A program made the position numbers and the translations under genes. From NCBI GenBank assembly GCA_902762655.1, contig CACWOZ010000005.1, positions 7,761-71,760 of the forward strand: a DNA stretch of 64,000 bases. Direction: 5' to 3'. The notes beneath the pieces were generated by a model, which was not told where the DNA came from, searched no databases, and saw nothing but the letters and a program-made list of their open reading frames with translations. How positions within the stretch are numbered: position 1 is the stretch's first letter; each line of letters opens with the position of its first letter. This document shows, piece after piece, positions 1 through 7,510 of this stretch. Origin of the DNA: an uncultured Bacteroidia bacterium. GTDB taxonomy: Bacteria; Bacteroidota; Bacteroidia; Bacteroidales; UBA932.

Positions 1-42
1 AGGCTTAACCGCGAATTCCTGAAGGCTAAGTTCTCAGAATAG
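1..42 (+). CDS. C-terminal tail of an unidentified protein (partial)
   Basis: The first reading frame is open from the window edge and ends with TAG at 40-42, giving a 13-residue tail ending KAKFSE. The other two forward frames close within 22 bases. It would converge on hflX and overlap its stop end by nine bases. Thirteen codons are too few to identify a family, and the open frame could be chance, so this is only a possible gene end. Confidence 0.35.
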   Translation, partial: RLNREFLKAKFSE

Positions 43-1227
43 GAAGTTATTGAAAGGATAACGTCCTGCATGTATCTCCGCTACCATCTTGTAGATGTCG
101 TGGCGGAGTTTTTCTAACCCTGTCTTGTTGATTGCAGATATGAAGATGCAGGGAGTTTTCTCCTGTGCGATCCAGCTGTTCTTGAGTTCATCCAGGGTGC
201 GGTTGAGTTTTGTCTTGGGCTCAAGTGAGAATTCATCGTATTCCTCGTATCTGTAGGCATCTATCTTATTGAATACCACATATACGGGTTTATTTCCGGC
301 TCCTATTTCCTGAAGAGTCTTTTCCACGACCTGCATCTGTTCTTCAAAGTCCGGGTGGGATATATCTACTACGTGCACCAGAATATCCGCTTCGCGGACC
401 TCGTCCAAAGTACTCTTGAAGGCTTCTATAAGTTGGGTGGGTAGTTTGCGTATGAATCCTACTGTGTCGCTGAGCAGGAAGGGAACGTTTTCTATGACAA
501 CCTTCCTGACCGTAGTGTCGAGAGTCGCGAACAGTTTGTTCTCTGCAAACACATCAGACTTGGCGAGCAGGTTCATCAGTGTGCTTTTGCCTACATTTGT
601 ATAACCTACCAGGGCCAGGCGCACCAGTTTTCCACGGTTTCCGCGCTGTGTGGCCATCTGCCTGTCTATCTTGCCGAGTTCCTCTTTTAGACGGCTTATA
701 CGCTGTTTCACGATACGGCGGTCTACCTCTATCTGGGTTTCTCCCATACCGCCTCTGGTACCAACTCCGCCTCGCTGTCTTTCGAGGTGGGTCCACATAC
801 CTGCGAGTCTTGGGAGCATATAGTTGAGGCGTGCGATTTCTACCTGGGTTTTGGCGTAGGCGGTTTGTGCACGTTGGGTAAATATCTCGAGGATCAGGCT
901 GGTTCGGTCGATTACCTTGGCGGATTTTATTACCTTTTCGATATTACGCTGCTGCATTCCGGTAAGTTCGTCGTCGAAGATGCAGTAGCATATGTCATTT
1001 TCTTCACAATATTGCTGTATTTCAGCAAGTTTACCGCTTCTGATATAGGTTGCTTTTTCGGGTTTGTCCACTCTCTGGACAAATTTCCTGTCTCCTTTTG
1101 CGCCTGCTGTTTCCGCCAGGAATTCCAGTTCATCAAGATATTCCATTATCTTGGATTCGTCATCGTTCTGACGTATGATTCCTACGAATACAGCCTTTTC
1201 TTCGGAGTATTGTCTGGTTTCGAACAT
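34..1227 (-). CDS. hflX: GTPase HflX
   Basis: Ribosome-associated GTPase of the HflX family, known to split stalled or heat-damaged 70S ribosomes. The protein is 397 residues, within the usual length. The N-terminal HflX domain covers about residues 10-200 and contains the family glycine-rich segment GGVGTRGGMGETQIEVDRR at 153-171. The G domain follows, with G1 GYTNVGKST at 208-216, G3 DTVG at 254-257, G4 NKID at 320-323 and a G5-like SA near 364. All nucleotide-binding motifs look intact. The start codon lies only about 8 bases past the T-run of a terminator-like hairpin that follows the tonB gene, so how this gene is transcribed is unclear. Confidence 0.97.
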   Translation of the reverse strand: MFETRQYSEEKAVFVGIIRQNDDESKIMEYLDELEFLAETAGAKGDRKFVQRVDKPEKATYIRSGKLAEIQQYCEENDICYCIFDDELTGMQQRNIEKVIKSAKVIDRTSLILEIFTQRAQTAYAKTQVEIARLNYMLPRLAGMWTHLERQRGGVGTRGGMGETQIEVDRRIVKQRISRLKEELGKIDRQMATQRGNRGKLVRLALVGYTNVGKSTLMNLLAKSDVFAENKLFATLDTTVRKVVIENVPFLLSDTVGFIRKLPTQLIEAFKSTLDEVREADILVHVVDISHPDFEEQMQVVEKTLQEIGAGNKPVYVVFNKIDAYRYEEYDEFSLEPKTKLNRTLDELKNSWIAQEKTPCIFISAINKTGLEKLRHDIYKMVAEIHAGRYPFNNFLF

Positions 1228-1234
1228 TCTATTT

Positions 1235-1264
1235 AAAAAAGGCCATCCGGTTGGGGACGGCCTT
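1235..1264 (-). terminator. Rho-independent terminator after the tonB-family gene
   Basis: On the minus strand a 10-bp stem (1264-1255 with 1244-1235 side, one G-T wobble) encloses a 6-base loop and is followed by a run of T. It lies about 20 bases beyond the tonB stop codon and directly before the hflX start codon at 1227. Hairpin plus T-run is the classical intrinsic terminator form. The position could also allow attenuation of hflX. Confidence 0.8.
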
Positions 1265-1284
1265 GAAAATCATTAATCTGAAAA

Positions 1285-1974
1285 TTACCTGAGCTGGAAG
1301 ATAACAGGGAAGGTATAGGTTACCTTGACTGCGCGGTCGCGCTGCTTGCCAGGAGTCCATTTAGGAGAACTCTGTACCACGCGGACAGCTTCTTTGTCGA
1401 GAGCGGGGTCTACACCACGCACGACTTTTACGTTGGAAACCTTACCGTCTGCACCTACCACGAACTGGAGAAGCACTCGGCCTTGAATACCGTTTTCCTT
1501 AGCGATTTCAGGATATTGCAGACGTTCGTTAACCCACTTTGAGAATGCGTTAGCGTCACCACCCATAAATCCGGGTTTCTGCTCCACCAACTGGAAAGGA
1601 ATGGCCTCTTCTTCGATTTCCTCTTCTTCGACCTGCTCGACATATTCCTTGATTTCTACACCAAGGTTAGCGTCGTCCTCGAGGTTGAGGATGGTATCTT
1701 CTACCTGAAGATCATCATCGACAATGTCAATATTGTCGGAAAGGACTGGGATCTGAGGAGTTTCCGGCGGCGGAGGAGGGGTTTCCTGTGTGATAGGAAT
1801 CAATTCTTCTTCTTCGACAGCTACTACGTCAGCTTCGAGCACCTTTGTTTGTTTGTCCTTGGAACTATACTCGAATGCCCCGTAGACAATGAGCAGTGCA
1901 AGGACGAAACCGATCTCCGTGAAGAGCAATCTTTTGTTCCCCAGGCTGGCTTTTTCTGATTTCTTGACTTCCAT
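1285..1974 (-). CDS. tonB: TonB-family energy transducer
   Basis: Inner-membrane-anchored periplasmic protein that passes proton-motive-force energy to TonB-dependent outer-membrane transporters. The protein has 229 residues: a basic N-terminus, one membrane segment at about 17-35, a proline run (TPPPPPETP) near 65-75, an acidic Glu/Asp-rich spacer to about 125, and a C-terminal TonB domain at about 145-229 with the typical YPEIAKENGIQGRV and SSPKWTPGKQ segments. No exbB/exbD is adjacent. It has its own promoter divergent from ybeY, and a terminator behind it. Bacteroidota carry many TonB paralogues, so I cannot say whether this one serves the SusC proteins of this window. Confidence 0.93.
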   Translation of the reverse strand: MEVKKSEKASLGNKRLLFTEIGFVLALLIVYGAFEYSSKDKQTKVLEADVVAVEEEELIPITQETPPPPPETPQIPVLSDNIDIVDDDLQVEDTILNLEDDANLGVEIKEYVEQVEEEEIEEEAIPFQLVEQKPGFMGGDANAFSKWVNERLQYPEIAKENGIQGRVLLQFVVGADGKVSNVKVVRGVDPALDKEAVRVVQSSPKWTPGKQRDRAVKVTYTFPVIFQLR

Positions 1975-2006
1975 ATTTCTTATATCTTATAGTCTATACT
2001 GAATTT

Positions 2007-2037
2007 CAAAGGTATGAATAATAAATTTGATTTCCAA
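2007..2037 (-). promoter_or_regulatory. Bacteroides-type promoter of the tonB-family gene
   Basis: On the minus strand a TTG (2037-2035) is followed by exactly 20 bases and TACCTTTG (2014-2007), which matches the Bacteroidota consensus TTTG-N19-21-TAnnTTTG. Transcription would begin near 2000, giving a leader of about 25 bases before the ATG at 1974. Confidence 0.75.
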
Positions 2038-2041
2038 TTTT

Positions 2042-2073
2042 TTTGCATTTCTCTCTGCTTGCTTTTAACTTTG
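2042..2073 (+). promoter_or_regulatory. Bacteroides-type promoter of ybeY-mnmG
   Basis: TTTG (2042-2045), 20 bases, then TAACTTTG (2066-2073): a full match to the Bacteroidota housekeeping promoter. Transcription would start near 2080, about 14 bases before the ybeY ATG. This rules out a longer ybeY frame that would begin at the TTG of the -33 element itself. It sits back to back with the tonB promoter. Confidence 0.78.
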
Positions 2074-2093
2074 CAAGCGAAAACTATGCCATT

Positions 2094-2528
2094 ATGATTC
2101 GTTATTATTCCGAAGATATCAACTTTGAATTCAAAGGCAAACTCCTCAATAACAGGTGGATCAAGTTCGTCGCCGAGAGCGAGGTGCGTAGAGTGGGGGA
2201 TATCAATATTATCTTCTGTTCCGACAATTATATTCTGGATGTGAACATGAAGTACCTCCAACACGACTATTTTACCGATATAATCACCTTCGATTATTGC
2301 GAGGACGATATTCTTTCAGGCGACCTGTTCATTAGTATTGATTCGGTCAGAGATAATGCCTCGTTCTACGGAACTGAGTTTACCGAAGAGTTGAACAGGG
2401 TGATCGTTCATGGAGTTCTTCACCTCATCGGCTATGACGATCACTCCGATTCGGAAAAGAAGATCATGCGTTCCAAGGAAGATTATTATCTGTCTCAGCG
2501 TCCGACTGTCTGCGGAGTAGCCAAATAA
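2094..2528 (+). CDS. ybeY: Endoribonuclease YbeY (rRNA maturation factor)
   Basis: Metal-dependent RNase involved in 16S rRNA 3'-end maturation and ribosome quality control. The 144-residue protein carries the family signature HGVLHLIGYDDH, with H106, H110 and H117 as candidate zinc ligands. The spacing to the third His is one residue longer than in the E. coli signature. The ATG at 2094 was chosen because the longer frame begins inside the promoter. The stop codon shares one base with the mnmG start (TAATG), so the two genes are translationally coupled. Both act on RNA used in translation. Confidence 0.92.
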   Translation: MIRYYSEDINFEFKGKLLNNRWIKFVAESEVRRVGDINIIFCSDNYILDVNMKYLQHDYFTDIITFDYCEDDILSGDLFISIDSVRDNASFYGTEFTEELNRVIVHGVLHLIGYDDHSDSEKKIMRSKEDYYLSQRPTVCGVAK

Positions 2529-4393
2529 TGGAGAAGTCTTACGATATCATCGTCATCGGCGGCGGACATGCCGGCTGCGAGGCTGCCATGGCGGCTGCAA
2601 ATCTTGGCCGTTCCGTCCTCCTTATCTCCATGGATATGCTGGGATTTGCGAAAATGAGCTGCAATCCAGCCATTGGGGGTATAGCTAAAGGTCAGATAGT
2701 CAAGGAAATAGATGCTTTGGGCGGCTATACCGGGATTGTGACCGATGCTACCACACTGCAGTTTCGCATGCTCAATAAGAGCAAGGGACCGGCGATGTGG
2801 AGCCCTCGTGCTCAGTGCGATAAAATCCAGTTTTCCCTTACCTGGCGCAAAATTCTCGAAAGTTGCTGTAAATTAGATATTTACGAGGATTTGGCTGCGT
2901 CTTTTCTCTTTGAGAATTCAAAAATCTGCGGAGTTCGGACAAATACAGGGGCAATTTTCAAGTGTCAGGCACTTATTCTGACTGCCGGGACCTTCCTGGG
3001 AGGAAAGATTTTTATAGGACGCAATGTTTTTGCCGGGGGCCGTATAGGCGAGAAACCTTCGACCGGTCTGACGGAACAACTTGCCGAAAGGGGAGTCAAT
3101 ACCGGAAGGATGAAAACGGGAACTCCTCCGAGAATAGATATTTCATCCGTCGATGTTTCCCGTCTCGCCGTCCAGTTCGGAGATGAAGATCCCGACCGTT
3201 TCTCATTTCTTCCTGTCTTGTCTTCTGTCCAGAAGGAAGGCAGACAGATGAATTGTTATATTCTTCATACGAACGAGAAAGTCCACGATGTTTTACGTTC
3301 CGGGTTTAAGGATTCTCCTTTGTTCACCGGAATTATTCACGGGAAAGGGCCCAGGTATTGCCCTAGCATCGAGGACAAGTTGAGGGTTTTTCCCGAGAAC
3401 AATGCTCATCAGCTGTTTCTCGAACCTGAGGGACGATGGACAAATGAGTATTATCTCCAGGGCTTTTCTTCTTCTCTTCCTCTGGACACTCAGATTGATG
3501 CTCTTCATTGTATAGAAGGTCTGGAAAATGTCAGGATTTTCCGTCCGGCTTATGCTGTCGAATATGATTATTTCGACCCGTCACAGTTGAATCCTACGCT
3601 GGAGTCCAGACTCGTCGAAAACCTTTTCCTGGCCGGTCAGGTCAATGGTACTACCGGGTATGAGGAAGCTGCTGCACAGGGACTTATAGCGGGTATCAAC
3701 GCTGCTCTCAAAGTCTCAGGCAAGGATGGTTTTGTTCTCGGCAGGGATGATTCTTATATAGGAGTTCTAATCGACGACCTTATAACCAAGGGAGTCGACG
3801 AGCCTTACAGAATGTTTACATCCAGGGCTGAATACAGGGTTCTTCTGCGTCAGGACAATGCTGATGAAAGACTGACTGCCAAATCTCATTCCATCGGTCT
3901 CGCGAGCGAGGAAAGATACTCGATTACCATGCGTAAATATGAGCAGGTGAGTGCCCTTACAGAGTTCTGCGACCATAACAATCTTACTGTTTCGCAGGTT
4001 AATCCTTACCTTGAATCCGTCGGTTCCGCCCTGCTTTCCGAGTCAAAAAAGATTTCAGAAATCGCTCTTCGCCCTGAAGTTGATTTGGTGGAACTTTTGA
4101 AAATTGTTCCACGTGGAACAGAGACTCCGGATAAAAAAGTTATAGAGTCGGTCGAGATTACTTTGAAGTATAGAGGTTATATCGATCGCGAAAAACATAT
4201 GGCGGAGAAGCTTCATAAACTGGAAGATCTTAGGATTCCGGACGATTTCGATTTCGACAAGGTATCCGGATTGACAATTGAATGCAGGCAAAAATTAAAG
4301 CGCTACGGTCCTAAAACCATAGCGCAGGCATCTCGTATTTCCGGCGTTTCTCCTGCCGATATTTCAGTCCTTTTGGTTTACTTCGGGCGGTAA
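2528..4393 (+). CDS. mnmG: tRNA uridine-5-carboxymethylaminomethyl modification enzyme MnmG (GidA)
   Basis: FAD-binding subunit of the MnmE-MnmG complex that makes cmnm5U at the wobble position of certain tRNAs. The 621 residues are full length. The FAD dinucleotide fold is at the N-terminus (GGGHAGCEAA at 11-20), with SCNPAIGGIAKG, TGTPPRI and NGTTGYEEAAAQG as family motifs. A C-terminal helical GidA-associated domain spans roughly 540-621. It is second in the ybeY operon and ends directly against the convergent ruvA stop codon, with no intergenic base between them. Confidence 0.98.
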   Translation: MEKSYDIIVIGGGHAGCEAAMAAANLGRSVLLISMDMLGFAKMSCNPAIGGIAKGQIVKEIDALGGYTGIVTDATTLQFRMLNKSKGPAMWSPRAQCDKIQFSLTWRKILESCCKLDIYEDLAASFLFENSKICGVRTNTGAIFKCQALILTAGTFLGGKIFIGRNVFAGGRIGEKPSTGLTEQLAERGVNTGRMKTGTPPRIDISSVDVSRLAVQFGDEDPDRFSFLPVLSSVQKEGRQMNCYILHTNEKVHDVLRSGFKDSPLFTGIIHGKGPRYCPSIEDKLRVFPENNAHQLFLEPEGRWTNEYYLQGFSSSLPLDTQIDALHCIEGLENVRIFRPAYAVEYDYFDPSQLNPTLESRLVENLFLAGQVNGTTGYEEAAAQGLIAGINAALKVSGKDGFVLGRDDSYIGVLIDDLITKGVDEPYRMFTSRAEYRVLLRQDNADERLTAKSHSIGLASEERYSITMRKYEQVSALTEFCDHNNLTVSQVNPYLESVGSALLSESKKISEIALRPEVDLVELLKIVPRGTETPDKKVIESVEITLKYRGYIDREKHMAEKLHKLEDLRIPDDFDFDKVSGLTIECRQKLKRYGPKTIAQASRISGVSPADISVLLVYFGR

Positions 4394-4987
4394 TCACAGC
4401 ATTTTCAGAGCGGTCTTTATTATGTCTTCCACCCTTGCGGAAGGGGTCTGCTTTAGTATTTGCTGGATTGCTTTCTGCACGTTCGCCTTGTTGAATCCGA
4501 GCATTACAAGTGCGGATGTTGCTTCTTCCACCACTTCGTTGCTTGCTGCCGCAAACAGTTCCGTCGTGTCCGTGCCTCCGCCTTCTACAATCTTGTCCTT
4601 AAGTTCGAGGACAAGGCGCTGTGCCGTCTTCAGACCTATTCCTTTTACGGATTTGATAAGATTCACATTCTCTGACAGAACTGCCTGACGGAATTCTTCC
4701 GCCGACAATGAAGACAATACCATTCTGGCCGACGCGGCCCCCATTCCTGAAACGCTTGTAATCAATTGGAATAGAGCCCGTTCGTCCTTGTTGGCAAAGC
4801 CGTAACTGACTTCGCTGCCATCCCTGGTATTTACCTGAGTCTGGATATATATTTTCGCCTGTGTCTTGCCTTCGATCAAAGCATAGGTCTGCAGAGATAT
4901 CTCCAGCCGGTATCCTATGCCGTTGTTGTCTATCACTACCTGGGCGGGATTAAGTTCTTCAACTTTTCCGGAAATGTAATCTATCAT
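4394..4987 (-). CDS. ruvA: Holliday junction DNA helicase subunit RuvA
   Basis: DNA-binding subunit of the RuvAB branch-migration motor. The 197-residue length is standard. An N-terminal OB-fold domain covers about 1-62 (MIDYISGKVEEL start). Two helix-hairpin-helix motifs lie around 70-130, with the second in GIGLKTAQRLVLELKDK. A flexible acidic linker leads to the C-terminal RuvB-contacting domain at about 150-197. No ruvB or ruvC is adjacent. It is transcribed divergently from sufS, and a TAnnTTTG element lies 22 bases upstream of its ATG. Confidence 0.96.
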   Translation of the reverse strand: MIDYISGKVEELNPAQVVIDNNGIGYRLEISLQTYALIEGKTQAKIYIQTQVNTRDGSEVSYGFANKDERALFQLITSVSGMGAASARMVLSSLSAEEFRQAVLSENVNLIKSVKGIGLKTAQRLVLELKDKIVEGGGTDTTELFAAASNEVVEEATSALVMLGFNKANVQKAIQQILKQTPSARVEDIIKTALKML

Positions 4988-5004
4988 AACTTATGTCGTT
5001 TATC

Positions 5005-5037
5005 TTTCACAAAAGTAGTTAAAAATTGTTAAATTTG
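5005..5037 (+). promoter_or_regulatory. Promoter of the sufS-sufE-sufT operon
   Basis: TAAATTTG at 5030-5037 matches the Bacteroidota -7 element, and TTTC at 5005-5008 is a weak -33 element with a 21-base spacer. Transcription would begin near 5044, about 12 bases before the chosen sufS ATG at 5056. This argues against the in-frame upstream start at 5026, which lies inside the promoter. Confidence 0.55.
5010..5017 (-). promoter_or_regulatory. -7 element upstream of ruvA
   Basis: The minus strand reads TACTTTTG, a match to TAnnTTTG, 22 bases before the ruvA ATG. No TTG was found at 19-21 bases upstream, so only half of the promoter is supported. Confidence 0.45.
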
Positions 5038-5055
5038 CTTTTCTATTTACTGAAT

Positions 5056-6279
5056 ATGAATATTGATCAGATAAGGGCTCTTTTTCCTCAGTTGAAGCAG
5101 GAGGTTTACGGTCGCAGATTGGTATATCTCGACAACGCCGCGACTTCCCTGCGTCCGGCTTCAGTGCTGGAAAAATGGCAGGAAATGAGCACCAGATACA
5201 ACTCCAATATCCACAGGGCCGTTCATAAGACCGCCGTAGACGCGACCGAAGAATACGAGTCTTCCAGGGCTGCCGTTGCCGCTTTCATCGGAGCTGAGAC
5301 GGAGGAGATAATATTCACGTCCGGCACGACTCATTCGGTGAACATGCTTGCGGTAATGTTGGAGAGAGCGTCTTTCTATACCGAGGGAGACGAGATTTTG
5401 ATCGCGGAAAGCGAGCACCATTCAAACATCGTCCCCTGGCAGATGCTCTCGGAGCGTAAAGGTTTAAAAATCAAGGTTTTACCTGTCGATGACAGGGGTG
5501 AATTGCAGCTTTCTGCACTGCCCGGGCTGCTGACATCAAGGACAAAACTCTGCTGTGTCGCCCAGATTTCAAACGTCCTGGGAATAGTCAATCCGGTCGA
5601 GGAGATAGTCCGTATCTGTCATGCCAACGGAACCTTGGTCCTTGTCGACGGAGCCCAGGGTGTCGTCCATCTCCATACGGATGTAAAGTCGATTGACTGC
5701 GACTTTTACGCCTTCTCCGGCCACAAGATGTACGCGGCTCCGGGAACCGGTGTCCTATATGGGAAGAAACGTCTCCTCGAGACTCTTCCTCCATATATGG
5801 GAGGCGGTGAAATGATAGATTCCGTAGGTTGGGAAAAAACCACCTTCGCGCCAGTGCCGCGCCGCTTCGAAGCAGGCACGCAAAACCTTTCCGGAGTGCC
5901 TACGTTCAAGCCTGCGATAGATACATGCAAGTTGTTGAGAGGTAGGGAGATAGAAGATAATTCCAGGTCGGTTTGCGAGTATCTGGACAAGTTCTTCTCC
6001 TCCAGGGAAGACATCACGGTTTTCGGCAGACCGGAAGATCCTTCGAAGAAGATCCCCCTGTTCTCCATCGCCGTGAACGGTGCGCATCACGAAGACCTTG
6101 CCCTTATTCTCGACAAGATGGGAATCGCCACACGTTCAGGGCAGATGTGCGCCGAACCTCTCATGGACAGATTCGGGGTGACGGGTATGCTCCGCATTTC
6201 CTTCGCCCACTACAATACCTTGGAAGAAGCCGAATATTTTGCAGAGTGCCTGCAGAAAGCGATAAATATGTTGAAATGA
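5056..6279 (+). CDS. sufS: Cysteine desulfurase SufS
   Basis: PLP-dependent group II cysteine desulfurase that removes sulfur from L-cysteine and passes it, via SufE, to Fe-S cluster assembly. The protein is 407 residues from the chosen start. The PLP-binding lysine is K224 in FSGHKMYAAPGTG. The active-site cysteine is C365 in RSGQMCAEP, the short-loop form typical of SufS. YLDNAATSLRP near the N-terminus is the family signature. Its last four bases overlap the sufE start (ATGA), implying translational coupling. sufB, sufC and sufD are not in the window. Confidence 0.96.
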   Translation: MNIDQIRALFPQLKQEVYGRRLVYLDNAATSLRPASVLEKWQEMSTRYNSNIHRAVHKTAVDATEEYESSRAAVAAFIGAETEEIIFTSGTTHSVNMLAVMLERASFYTEGDEILIAESEHHSNIVPWQMLSERKGLKIKVLPVDDRGELQLSALPGLLTSRTKLCCVAQISNVLGIVNPVEEIVRICHANGTLVLVDGAQGVVHLHTDVKSIDCDFYAFSGHKMYAAPGTGVLYGKKRLLETLPPYMGGGEMIDSVGWEKTTFAPVPRRFEAGTQNLSGVPTFKPAIDTCKLLRGREIEDNSRSVCEYLDKFFSSREDITVFGRPEDPSKKIPLFSIAVNGAHHEDLALILDKMGIATRSGQMCAEPLMDRFGVTGMLRISFAHYNTLEEAEYFAECLQKAINMLK

Positions 6280-6689
6280 GCACATTAGAAGAAGTGAAAG
6301 CCTCTATTATCGACGATTTTTCCATGTTCGACGAATGGCTGGACAAATATGAATACCTGATAGAAATGGGGAAAAACCTCGATGTGTTCCCCGTGGAACT
6401 CAAGACCGATGACCGTCTGATAAAAGGCTGCCAGTCAAGAGTTTGGCTTGATACCAGGTTCGAAGATGGAAAGCTGTTTTTCCGAGCCGACAGCGATGCC
6501 ATCATTACGAAGGGCATCATATCCCTTCTGATTCAAGTGTACAATGGAAGGACCCCTGCCGAAATCAGTGCCGACAGCTTCGATTTCGTGGAAAAAATCG
6601 GACTCAGGGAGAATCTTTCCCCTACCCGCGCAAACGGACTCACATCAATGATTGAAACTATCCGAAAGGAGGCGGAAATACATGTCTGA
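6276..6689 (+). CDS. sufE: Sulfur acceptor protein SufE
   Basis: Takes persulfide sulfur from SufS and delivers it to the SufBCD scaffold. The protein is 137 residues, the usual size. The sulfur-accepting cysteine is C52 in RLIKGCQSRVW, the conserved family motif. The ATG at 6276 overlaps the sufS stop. A much longer in-frame reading running back to 5973 is a shadow of sufS. The 3' end overlaps the start of sufT by eight bases. Confidence 0.95.
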   Translation: MSTLEEVKASIIDDFSMFDEWLDKYEYLIEMGKNLDVFPVELKTDDRLIKGCQSRVWLDTRFEDGKLFFRADSDAIITKGIISLLIQVYNGRTPAEISADSFDFVEKIGLRENLSPTRANGLTSMIETIRKEAEIHV

Positions 6690-7044
6690 GACCAGCGAAA
6701 TACTCACTCCGGAAGATGTCAGGGAACTTGCGCCTCTGTACGACGCCGTAATCCTTGCACTGAAGCAGGTCTACGACCCCGAAATCCCCGTAAATATCTA
6801 CGACCTGGGACTCGTGTACGAACTGAACATCAACAAGGCGCACGAGGTATCGATAATCATGACTTTCACCGCTCCGAACTGCCCCATGGCGGACGAAGTG
6901 TTGGCGGAAGTGCAGCATAATGTCGAGATTACCCCCGGCGTGACAAAATGCACGATAGAACTCACCTTCGATCCTGTGTGGGACCAGAGCATGCTTTCGG
7001 ACGAAGCGCGCGTGGCCCTCGGAATGGATCCTGAATTCGAATAG
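6682..7044 (+). CDS. sufT: SufT-like Fe-S assembly protein (MIP18/DUF59 family)
   Basis: Small DUF59 protein of 120 residues, a family whose members help in maturation of Fe-S proteins. The conserved core includes YDPEIPVNIYDLGLVYEL and the cysteine segment TAPNCPMADEV. The ATG at 6682 is preceded by an unusually strong Shine-Dalgarno sequence, AAAGGAGG at 6665-6672, which lies inside the end of sufE. This site decides the start against an in-frame non-ATG start 30 bases earlier. The tight coupling with sufS and sufE supports the role, although the same family also contains PaaD. Confidence 0.9.
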   Translation: MSETSEILTPEDVRELAPLYDAVILALKQVYDPEIPVNIYDLGLVYELNINKAHEVSIIMTFTAPNCPMADEVLAEVQHNVEITPGVTKCTIELTFDPVWDQSMLSDEARVALGMDPEFE

Positions 7045-7047
7045 ACC

Positions 7048-7482
7048 ATGGCAAAACTCTACCTCGCCCTCGGCAGCAATATCGGCGCACGGCAAGCCAA
7101 CATAATGTCCGCCTTGAGTTTCCTGAACGGGGCCCTGGGCCGCTATGAGGCCCTTTCAGACATTGTCAGCACCGAAGCGTTCGGCTTCGACGGCCCGGAA
7201 TTCCTGAACTGCGTCGCCCGCTACAGCACCCGCAAGCGCCCCGAAACCATTCTCTCCCTCTGCAAGGAGATAGAGCGCAGGATGGGACGCACGGACCAGC
7301 CTCAGTACGCCCCCGACGGCAGCCGGATATACCACAACCGCATAGTGGACATAGACATCCTGATCTACGGAAAAGTGAATATGAGCACCCCCGAGCTTAC
7401 AATCCCGCACCCTCAGGTAGAAACCCGCCCGTTCATAAAACCATTACTTGAGCAGGTAATGCAGGTGACTAAAAATGATTAA
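7048..7482 (+). CDS. folK: 2-amino-4-hydroxy-6-hydroxymethyldihydropteridine diphosphokinase (HPPK)
   Basis: Transfers pyrophosphate from ATP to 6-hydroxymethyl-dihydropterin in folate synthesis. The protein is 144 residues. It shows the N-terminal YLALGSNIGARQANI segment, the substrate-loop FLNCVARY, and the signature HNRIVDIDILIYG with the metal-binding aspartates. PHPQVETRPFIKPLL closes the fold. The start is three bases after sufT stops, so it is probably cotranscribed with the suf genes, though it has no functional tie to them. Its stop codon overlaps the glyS -7 element. Confidence 0.95.
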   Translation: MAKLYLALGSNIGARQANIMSALSFLNGALGRYEALSDIVSTEAFGFDGPEFLNCVARYSTRKRPETILSLCKEIERRMGRTDQPQYAPDGSRIYHNRIVDIDILIYGKVNMSTPELTIPHPQVETRPFIKPLLEQVMQVTKND

Positions 7483-7487
7483 ATTTG
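7480..7487 (+). promoter_or_regulatory. -7 element of the glyS promoter
   Basis: TAAATTTG matches the Bacteroidota TAnnTTTG element 23 bases before the glyS ATG and overlaps the folK stop codon. No clear -33 TTG is present at the expected distance. Confidence 0.5.
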
Positions 7488-7510
7488 TAAGATTAAGATA
7501 TTAAACGAAA

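Noticed and set aside
5026-5055. Earlier start for sufS at 5026
   Set aside because: The extra ten codons overlap the TAAATTTG promoter element, and the family N-terminus fits the ATG at 5056.
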